From the NCBI GenBank assembly GCA_030596365.1, contig JAUVKG010000180.1, forward strand, positions 1-6,159: a stretch of DNA of 6,159 nucleotides, read 5' to 3'. Both the position numbers and the translations under genes were made by a program. The DNA is from Chlamydiota bacterium. GTDB lineage: Bacteria; Auribacterota; UBA3054; B51-G9. Shown piece by piece: positions 1 to 5,253 of the stretch. How positions within the stretch are numbered: the first letter of the stretch is position 1; each line of letters begins with the position of its first letter. The notes under the pieces are model-generated. The model ran no database searches and was not told the DNA's origin. It saw nothing but the letters and a program-made list of their open reading frames with translations.

Positions 1-153
1 ATTGTTCCTCAGCGTGAAGTACTTTACACACTCAAGCAAATTAATTATGAAGGATATGTAATAGTGCTTTATCAGGGGAGTGAAGAACCCGCAGTCGGAA
101 TAGAAAGAAGTAGTAATTATTTGAAAACAATGCTTAAAGAAATAAAAAAATAA
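1..153 (+). CDS. C-terminal fragment of a probable sugar-phosphate isomerase/epimerase-like TIM-barrel protein (5' end outside window)
   Basis: An open frame enters from the left edge in frame 1 and ends at TAA 151-153, giving 50 residues. The visible peptide has a helix-like stretch (VLYTLKQINYEGY), then a hydrophobic strand (VIVLYQ), an acidic turn (GSEEP), and a closing helix with a lysine-rich end (NYLKTMLKEIKK). The order 'L..I.Y.GYV...Y.G.E.P..G...S..YLK.ML' matches how xylose-isomerase-like TIM barrels (AP endonuclease 2 superfamily; sugar-phosphate isomerases/epimerases) usually finish: last barrel strand, then the final helix. Those enzymes act in the cytoplasm on sugars or sugar phosphates. 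The catalytic metal ligands lie upstream of the window, so substrate and activity cannot be judged. The stop lies 25 bases before rpsP on the same strand, so the two could be co-transcribed, although their functions look unrelated. The family call rests on a short tail and is tentative. Confidence 0.5.
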   Translation: MVPQREVLYTLKQINYEGYVIVLYQGSEEPAVGIERSSNYLKTMLKEIKK

Positions 154-178
154 GTAATTCACCAATCCAAAACGGATC

Positions 179-571
179 ATGGCAACAAAAATTAGATTAA
201 GAAGAACAGGAACAACTAACCTCGCACTTTACAGGATAGTTGTAGCAGATGCCCGCTCACCACGTGACGGCAGATTTATTGAAAATATTGGGCACTACGA
301 CCCTCGTAAAGAAGGCAAAGAAAAAGTTGTAGTTAATATGGAACGTCTGAAATATTGGCTTAGCGTTGGAGCACAAATGACTGAATCAGTTATTCCTCTT
401 GTAAAAGCGCAGGGTATTGAAATACCTGTGAAGAAAAAAGGAAGATCGCGTTCCAAGAAAGTTAAGCCAACTCAGACTAAACCGGCTGAAATTAAAACAG
501 AGTCAGTTGAACAGGTTAAAGAAGAAACTGAAGCGACTGCCGCTGAAGAAACTTCTGCCGCAACTGAATAA
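179..571 (+). CDS. rpsP: 30S ribosomal protein S16
   Basis: S16 binds 16S rRNA in the body of the 30S subunit and helps its assembly. The first ~82 residues show the family pattern: MATKIRLRRTG, then YRIVVADARSPRDGRFIE, IGHYDPR, and a helix with ERLKYWLSVGAQMTESV. The start ATG is fixed by this N-terminus; it is preceded by CCAAAACGGATC with no convincing Shine-Dalgarno. Typical S16 is about 80-90 residues; this one is 130. The extra ~48 residues begin strongly basic (KKKGRSRSKK, about 85-94) and become acidic and low-complexity, rich in Glu, Thr and Ala, to the C-terminus (about 100-130). Such a tail is probably disordered and is not part of the conserved fold. It heads the rpsP-trmD-rplS cluster; the trmD start is 32 bases past its stop. 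rimM, often next in this operon, is missing here. Identification is very secure; the role of the tail is unknown. Confidence 0.97.
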   Translation: MATKIRLRRTGTTNLALYRIVVADARSPRDGRFIENIGHYDPRKEGKEKVVVNMERLKYWLSVGAQMTESVIPLVKAQGIEIPVKKKGRSRSKKVKPTQTKPAEIKTESVEQVKEETEATAAEETSAATE

Positions 572-603
572 TTAATTTCCGCATGCAGAAACTCCTGAAC
601 GGA

Positions 604-1326
604 ATGAAAATTGACGTTCTTACTCTCTTTCCCGAAGTAGTACACGCGTACCTGAAAGAAAGTATTATTAGAAGAGCTGCCGAACGGGAAATCGTTGAGA
701 TTAATGTACATAATATAAGGGATTACAGTTCAGATAAACATAAAACGGTCGATGATTCTCCTTATGGAGGCGGACCGGGAATGGTACTGAAGCCCGAACC
801 GATCTTTGAAGCGTTTGATAAAAATGACTTGTGGGATGGAAGGAAAATATTTCTTTCTCCTCAGGGAAATTCACTCAATCATAACATGGCGGCCCGCTTG
901 TCGGCTGAAAAACATATTGTCATTCTTTGTGGTCATTACGAAGGTGTTGACCAAAGAGTTTGCGATAAGATGGATGAGGAAATATCTATAGGCGATTATG
1001 TTATAAGCAATGGCGCGGTAGCATCGATGGTGCTTATTGATGCAGTTGTCCGTCAGATCCCGGAAGTTCTCGGCAACAGTGAAAGTGTTGGAAAAGATTC
1101 TTTTGCGAACGGGTTGCTTGAATATCCTCAATACACTCGTCCCGCGGAATTCCGGGGTGAAAAAGTTCCTGAGATTCTTCTTGGCGGCAATCATGAGAAA
1201 ATAGAAGGATGGAGGCGCACGCAATCATTGAAAAAAACGTTATTAAGGCGGCCGGAATTATTAGAAATAGCAAATCTTTCTTGCGAAGATAAATTAATAA
1301 TAAAAAAAATCAAACAGACTATTTAG
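604..1326 (+). CDS. trmD: tRNA (guanine-N1)-methyltransferase TrmD
   Basis: TrmD uses S-adenosylmethionine to methylate N1 of G37, next to the anticodon, preventing +1 frameshifting. It is a cytoplasmic SPOUT enzyme with a deep trefoil knot, working as a dimer. Visible hallmarks are the N-terminus MKIDVLTLFPE, TVDDSPYGGGPGMV, LSPQGN, LCGHYEGVDQRV, EISIGDYVIS, VLIDAVVRQIPEVLG, the KDSF motif holding the catalytic aspartate (E. coli Asp169), GLLEYPQYTRP, LLGGNHEKIEGWRR and the C-terminal RRPELL. At 240 residues it is close to the normal length. I chose ATG 604 because family members start at MKIDVLTLFPE; an in-frame ATG at 583 would add seven residues (MQKLLNG) of no family resemblance. Neither start has a good Shine-Dalgarno. 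The knot loop reads SNGAVAS where E. coli has SGGELPA; the enzyme otherwise appears intact. It lies between rpsP and rplS, the usual setting, and is probably co-transcribed with both. Confidence 0.96.
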   Translation: MKIDVLTLFPEVVHAYLKESIIRRAAEREIVEINVHNIRDYSSDKHKTVDDSPYGGGPGMVLKPEPIFEAFDKNDLWDGRKIFLSPQGNSLNHNMAARLSAEKHIVILCGHYEGVDQRVCDKMDEEISIGDYVISNGAVASMVLIDAVVRQIPEVLGNSESVGKDSFANGLLEYPQYTRPAEFRGEKVPEILLGGNHEKIEGWRRTQSLKKTLLRRPELLEIANLSCEDKLIIKKIKQTI

Positions 1327-1348
1327 TAATTTATATTGAAATAATAAA

Positions 1349-1702
1349 ATGAATATATTAGAAAAAATACCAAACCAAATTAGAGAAAAAGAACTTCCTG
1401 CGTTTAATGTCGGGGATACTGTAAAAGTTCATCAGAAAATTATCGAGGGCGAAAAAGAACGCGTACAGATATTTTCAGGAATCGTAATCGTTCGCAGAGG
1501 ACACGGCTCAGGCGAAACATTTACAGTACGAAAAGTAACATTCGGAGAAGGTGTCGAACGTATCTACCCTATTAATTCCCCGAACTTAGTTACAGTAGAA
1601 GTTATTCGTCATGGAAAAGTTCGCCGTGCCCGTTTACGTTATTTACGTGACAGGGTTGGTAAGCGTGCCAAAGTTAAAGAAAGACGCATCAGGGCAAAAT
1701 AA
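1349..1702 (+). CDS. rplS: 50S ribosomal protein L19
   Basis: L19 binds 23S rRNA near the subunit interface and contributes to intersubunit bridges. The protein is 117 residues, normal for the family. It shows the expected order: a short N-terminal helix (MNILEKIP), the DTVKVHQKIIEGEKERVQIF strand region, SGIVIVRRGHGSGETFTVRK, then GVERIYPINSPN, VEVIRHGKVRRARLRYLR and a basic end (GKRAKVKERRIRAK). The ATG begins 22 bases after the trmD stop in a stretch made almost only of A and T, with no Shine-Dalgarno. That spacing supports co-transcription with rpsP and trmD. It appears to be the last gene of the translation cluster, because the longest intergenic gap of the window follows it. Nothing is missing from the fold. 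Confidence 0.97.
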   Translation: MNILEKIPNQIREKELPAFNVGDTVKVHQKIIEGEKERVQIFSGIVIVRRGHGSGETFTVRKVTFGEGVERIYPINSPNLVTVEVIRHGKVRRARLRYLRDRVGKRAKVKERRIRAK

Positions 1703-1720
1703 ATTTGTATTTTTATTTCA

Positions 1721-1740
1721 TTAATAATTTTTATTATTAA
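1721..1740 (+). repeat. Perfect all-A/T inverted repeat between rplS and the first ATPase gene (possible weak terminator)
   Basis: The 96-base gap 1703-1798 contains an exact inverted repeat: arms TTAATAAT (1721-1728) and ATTATTAA (1733-1740) around a TTTT loop. The preceding bases (1704-1718) are T-rich. The stem has no G or C pair and no clean U-run follows it, so as an intrinsic terminator it would be weak. It sits 18 bases after the rplS stop, where a terminator would be expected if the ribosomal and pilus blocks are separate units. In a region this rich in A and T, such a palindrome can arise by chance; it could also mark a protein-binding site. Confidence 0.3.
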
Positions 1741-1749
1741 AGAAATGTT

Positions 1750-1778
1750 TTTACAAAAATGTACGTAATTATTAATAA
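1750..1778 (+). promoter_or_regulatory. Weak promoter-like element ahead of the pilus ATPase genes
   Basis: TTTACA at 1750-1755 differs from the sigma-70 -35 consensus by one base. After a 17-base spacer comes TAATAA at 1773-1778, only a partial match to TATAAT; a TATTAA at 1770-1775 fits better but leaves a short 14-base spacer. The position suits transcription beginning shortly before the start codon at 1799. The base composition makes chance matches likely, so this is only a candidate. A separate promoter here would make sense because the genes on either side have unrelated jobs. Confidence 0.22.
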
Positions 1779-1798
1779 CTTGAACAAAGAGATTCCCG

Positions 1799-3514
1799 AT
1801 GGCTTCAGACGATATGATTCTTGATATTCTAGTGGAAAACGGTAAAATTACCGATGAACAAATTGAAAAAGCAAAAGCCGAAGTCGGTGTTCGAGCAAGT
1901 ACCGTTATCGGTGTTTTAGTTGTCTTAGGCGCGTTACATGAAAAAGAACTGGTTTCTTTTCTTGCTGATTATTTTTCAATGGAGGGAATCGAAGTAGCTG
2001 ACCATACTATCGAACCTGAGGTCCTTGACTTAGTTCCAGCGGTTTTCGCTCGCGATAATATGATTATGCCAGTTAGATTTGGTGCAGGTGTTCTTACCAT
2101 TGCTATGACTAACCCGATGGATGTTGACACGATTGACAATCTGACGGTTGAGCTTGGCAGAAATGAAAAAACAGCTGATTTACAAATAGAAACTCTTGTC
2201 GCGGGACCTGTTGATATTCAAAACGCTCTCGATTTATATTATAGAGGTCAACAGCTCGCTTCGGCGGTGGAAGACGCTTCAGAAGACGATTACGACCAGG
2301 CACTTAAAGGTATCGGTGATATGGTTCAGGGAGATGAGGGAGATGAAGTTCCTATTATTCGCTTTGTATCCGCGGTTATTTCTCAGGCATATCATTTGAG
2401 AGCAAGTGATATTCATATCGAACCTCTTGAAAAAAGAGTTAGAATAAGATACAGAATTGACGGCGTTCTCATTGAAATGGAATCTCCTCCAAAACGTCTT
2501 CAAGGTCCTATTATTTCCAGAATTAAAATTATGTCGGGAATGAATATGGCTGAAAGACGCGTGCCGCAGGACGGACGTATTAAATTTGCTGTTGATCAAA
2601 TCACTCTCGACCTTCGTGTCTCGGCTCTTCCGGGAACGCATGGAGAAAGTGTTGTTATGCGTATTCTTGACAAATCTTCTCTTATGCTTGGACTTGAAGA
2701 GCTTGGTTTTTTAAAAGAAGACGAAATGATATTCCGCCGCCTCATTGATTTACCTAATGGTGTTTTACTTGTTACAGGTCCGACAGGAAGTGGTAAAACG
2801 ACAACACTGTACGGCTGTCTCAATTTCCTGAATAAACCTGATGTTAAACTTGTTACTGTAGAAGAGCCGGTGGAATATATGTTGCCGGGAGTTAATCAGG
2901 TTCAGGTTAATAATGAAATTCATTTCGGCTTTCCTGAAGCATTAAGAGCTATATTGCGTCAGGCACCGAATATTATCATGGTTGGAGAAATTCGTGACCA
3001 GATAACCGCTGAAATTGCTACTCAGGCATCGCTTACAGGTCACCTTGTGTTTTCAACTCTTCACACAAATGATGCACCAAGTGCTGTAACCCGTCTTGTA
3101 GATATGGGCGTAAAACCTTTCCTCGTTGCGACTTCTATTATTGGTGTTATGGGACAGCGGTTAGTTCGTACTGTATGCCCTGAATGTAAAACTGAATATG
3201 TTCCGGATGAAAAAACAATTCATGCTCTTGGTCTTGAACAAGATTATATTGATAGTCATAAATGGACTCATGGGGCAGGATGTGACAATTGCGGCGGCAA
3301 AGGATATAAAGGAAGAAAAGGAATTTTTGAAATTATGGCTATTAGTGACGAAATTCGTCATTTAATTTATCAATCCGTTTCCTCTAACGAAATCAGAGAT
3401 GCCGCAAGAAAAATCGGAATGAAAACCTTGCGTGAGGACGGACTGAAAAAAGCTGAACTTGGAATTACTACTCTTGAAGAAATATTACGTGTTACCGTGA
3501 CTGATGCTGGATAA
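1799..3514 (+). CDS. pilB: PilB/GspE-family secretion ATPase, copy 1 (divergent active-site motifs)
   Basis: Members are cytoplasmic hexameric ATPases that drive fibre assembly through the PilC/GspF platform. The 571 residues hold an N-terminal MshEN/T2SSE_N-like domain (about 1-145), an acidic linker (about 155-185), the N2 region with SDIHIEP (203-209) and AERRVPQDGRI, Walker A GPTGSGKT (327-334), an Asp-box segment EEPVEY (355-360), a Walker B segment LRQAPN..MVGEIRD (386-400) with presumed catalytic Glu397, a His box TGHLVFSTLHTND (413-425), and a zinc-type tetracysteine CPEC (460-463) plus CDNC (495-498). Usual length is about 550-580. Three family-typical acids are changed: EDPVE is EEPVE, and LRQDPD is LRQAPN. 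The lysine, catalytic glutamate and histidines remain, so it may still bind and hydrolyse ATP, perhaps with altered kinetics. ATG 1799 is preceded by AAAGAG seven bases upstream, a partial ribosome-binding site. A GspE role in type II secretion cannot be excluded. Confidence 0.9.
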   Translation: MASDDMILDILVENGKITDEQIEKAKAEVGVRASTVIGVLVVLGALHEKELVSFLADYFSMEGIEVADHTIEPEVLDLVPAVFARDNMIMPVRFGAGVLTIAMTNPMDVDTIDNLTVELGRNEKTADLQIETLVAGPVDIQNALDLYYRGQQLASAVEDASEDDYDQALKGIGDMVQGDEGDEVPIIRFVSAVISQAYHLRASDIHIEPLEKRVRIRYRIDGVLIEMESPPKRLQGPIISRIKIMSGMNMAERRVPQDGRIKFAVDQITLDLRVSALPGTHGESVVMRILDKSSLMLGLEELGFLKEDEMIFRRLIDLPNGVLLVTGPTGSGKTTTLYGCLNFLNKPDVKLVTVEEPVEYMLPGVNQVQVNNEIHFGFPEALRAILRQAPNIIMVGEIRDQITAEIATQASLTGHLVFSTLHTNDAPSAVTRLVDMGVKPFLVATSIIGVMGQRLVRTVCPECKTEYVPDEKTIHALGLEQDYIDSHKWTHGAGCDNCGGKGYKGRKGIFEIMAISDEIRHLIYQSVSSNEIRDAARKIGMKTLREDGLKKAELGITTLEEILRVTVTDAG

Positions 3515-3549
3515 ACTATCGTCTATAACAACTGTATAAAAATATTGAT

Positions 3550-5238
3550 ATGGCATTTGATACCGAAACATTGGGACAAGCGTTGATTGACCAGAAAGTC
3601 ATCACGAGTGAACAATTAACTCAGGCACTTGAAGAAACCGAGCGCACCGGGAATCCTCTTGAAACTGTTCTGACCGATATGGATTTTGTAAAACTTGACG
3701 TTATTCACGAGGCAATAGCCAGTGCGTTTGGAATGCCGATGGTTACATTGGATTTTAAGAAGATAGATGAGGAAATATTAGATATAATTACTCCTTCTTC
3801 TGCTGAATTGCATAGAATGGTTCCCTTTGATAAAAAGGCTGATGGGTCTGTTAGTGTTGCCGTTGCAGATCTCGAAAACTTATCCGCAATTGATGACCTT
3901 CGATATACTCTTAATGTTGATGTTACAGGCGCCCTGACAACTGACGAACAAATTGAAAAAATCCTCGAAGATTACTATAGAAAAAAAACTGAATCAATTG
4001 CTGAGCTGATCGGTGACCTCGAACAGGTTAAACCTGAAGATATCGGCGATGAAGAAGACTCTGCTGCTTCTGCTACAGGTCCCGTTGTAAAATTGCTTGA
4101 ACTTGTTCTTGTTCAGGCGGTTAAAGATGGAGCCAGTGATATACATTTCGAACCGTTTGAAGATGTGTTCAAAATCAGGTATCGCGTGGATGGTTCGCTT
4201 TATGAACTCGTTCCGCCGCCGAAACATCTTGCTCCTGCGCTCACATCACGTATTAAGGTTATGGCCGGTCTTAAAATTGCTGAAAGGAGACTTCCGCAGG
4301 ATGGACGTATAAGCACGCGAATAGCTGGTAGGGTAATTGATCTTCGTGTATCAACACTTCCTACTGTTTTTGGAGAGAGTGTTGTTGTACGTATTCTTGA
4401 CCGTGAAAGTGTAAAACTCGAGCTTGCTTCGCTTGGATTTGAAAAAGATGTTGAAGATCAGCTTAGTGAAATTATTTTGAGACCTAATGGTATTATCCTT
4501 GTAACCGGCCCTACCGGTTGTGGAAAAACTACTACTCTTTATGCCTGTCTTGCTGCTCTTAATACTATTGATTCAAAATGTATTACAACAGAAGATCCTG
4601 TTGAATATGATGTAGAAGGTATCGTTCAGGTTCCTATTAATGAAGCTGTAGGTTTAACATACGCGAGATCGCTTCGCGCTATCTTACGACAGGACCCGGA
4701 CAGAATAATGGTTGGAGAAATCCGTGATCTTGAAACAACTCAGATCGCTATTCAGGCATCACTTACAGGACACATGGTTTTATCGACTCTTCATACAAAT
4801 GACGCACCAACAACTGTTACCCGTTTAATTGATATGGGAACCGAACCTTTCCTTATCAGTTCAACTATTGAAGTTATCGTTGCTCAAAGATTAGTTCGTA
4901 AAATTTGTGAACACTGTAAAGAAGAATATCAACCAACCGAAGAGGATTTCATGCGATTGGCTATGCCAAAAGAAAAAACTGAAGGTATGAAATACTATCG
5001 AGGTAAAGGATGCCCGCATTGCCATAATAGTGGCTATCGCGGCAGAACAGGAATCTTTGAAATGATGCGCGTAACCGACCCGATTCGTGAACTTATTAAT
5101 GATAGAGCACCAGCTGTTGCACTTGGCGAAAAAGCCCGCGAGCAAGGCATGCGTGTTCTCCGTGAAGATGGACTTTTAAAAATAGGACGCGGCATTACTA
5201 CAATTGATGAAATAACACGCAACACCGTTAATGCTTAA
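3550..5238 (+). CDS. pilB: PilB/GspE-family type IV pilus assembly ATPase, copy 2 (canonical)
   Basis: A 562-residue paralogue of the preceding gene with the same domain order: N-terminal MshEN/T2SSE_N-like domain (about 1-140), an acidic linker (about 155-172), N2 region with SDIHFEP (196-202) and AERRLPQDGRI, Walker A GPTGCGKT (320-327), Asp box EDPVEY (348-353), Walker B segment LRQDPDRIMVGEIRD (379-393) with catalytic Glu390, His box TGHMVLSTLHTND (406-418), and tetracysteine CEHC (453-456) plus CPHC (488-491). All consensus catalytic residues are present, so this is the better candidate for the extension motor. Similarity to copy 1 is strong in the ATPase core and weak in the N-terminal domain. 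The start ATG follows the copy 1 stop by 35 bases with no Shine-Dalgarno, and the spacing suggests one operon. The pilC gene starts 15 bases after its stop. PilT-type retraction ATPases are much shorter and lack this N-domain and the tetracysteine, so PilB/GspE is the better name. Confidence 0.93.
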   Translation: MAFDTETLGQALIDQKVITSEQLTQALEETERTGNPLETVLTDMDFVKLDVIHEAIASAFGMPMVTLDFKKIDEEILDIITPSSAELHRMVPFDKKADGSVSVAVADLENLSAIDDLRYTLNVDVTGALTTDEQIEKILEDYYRKKTESIAELIGDLEQVKPEDIGDEEDSAASATGPVVKLLELVLVQAVKDGASDIHFEPFEDVFKIRYRVDGSLYELVPPPKHLAPALTSRIKVMAGLKIAERRLPQDGRISTRIAGRVIDLRVSTLPTVFGESVVVRILDRESVKLELASLGFEKDVEDQLSEIILRPNGIILVTGPTGCGKTTTLYACLAALNTIDSKCITTEDPVEYDVEGIVQVPINEAVGLTYARSLRAILRQDPDRIMVGEIRDLETTQIAIQASLTGHMVLSTLHTNDAPTTVTRLIDMGTEPFLISSTIEVIVAQRLVRKICEHCKEEYQPTEEDFMRLAMPKEKTEGMKYYRGKGCPHCHNSGYRGRTGIFEMMRVTDPIRELINDRAPAVALGEKAREQGMRVLREDGLLKIGRGITTIDEITRNTVNA

Positions 5239-5241
5239 ATA

Positions 5242-5246
5242 AAGGA
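5242..5246 (+). promoter_or_regulatory. Shine-Dalgarno-like site of pilC
   Basis: AAGGA at 5242-5246 lies seven bases before ATG 5254, within a purine-rich stretch (AAAGGATAAGGGA). It is the clearest ribosome-binding site in the window and supports the chosen pilC start. The other start codons are preceded by A/T-rich sequence with no such match, or with only a partial one (copy 1 ATPase). Confidence 0.6.
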
Positions 5247-5253
5247 TAAGGGA

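Noticed and set aside
121..148. TTGAAA (121-126) and TAAAAA (143-148) as a promoter for rpsP.
   Set aside because: The spacer is 16 bases and the position would be plausible, but the match lies inside the A-rich coding end of the previous gene, where lysine and isoleucine codons explain it.
583..603. Upstream ATG at 583 as the trmD start (MQKLLNG extension).
   Set aside because: Family members begin at MKIDVLTLFPE, encoded from 604. The extra seven residues match nothing in the family and there is no ribosome-binding site for 583. It stays possible, since 604 also lacks a proper site.
472..711. Open frame on the minus strand across the rpsP/trmD junction.
   Set aside because: It lies opposite two well-recognised genes, has no family resemblance and no start signal; it is a shadow of the + strand coding pattern.
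871..1224. 117-codon open frame on the minus strand inside trmD.
   Set aside because: The + strand encodes an intact, motif-complete TrmD over the same bases, and the minus-strand peptide shows no recognisable domain.
1313..1348. A ribosomal-protein leader (autoregulatory RNA) ahead of rplS.
   Set aside because: Only 22 bases separate trmD from rplS, nearly all A/T, with no room for a structured leader.
2279..2641. 120-codon open frame on the minus strand inside the first ATPase gene.
   Set aside because: It lies wholly opposite conserved ATPase coding sequence (N2 region), with a composition typical of antisense shadows.
3515..3549. A small gene or promoter between the two ATPase genes.
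   Set aside because: The 35-base spacer has no open frame of note, no hairpin and no convincing -35/-10 pair; read-through is the simplest reading.
1799..5238. The two ATPase genes as a recent duplication or long DNA repeat.
   Set aside because: The proteins are clearly related, but at DNA level the longest exact shared runs I found are about 14 bases (for example around ATGGTTGGAGAAAT), and the N-terminal halves are barely alignable. The duplication is old.
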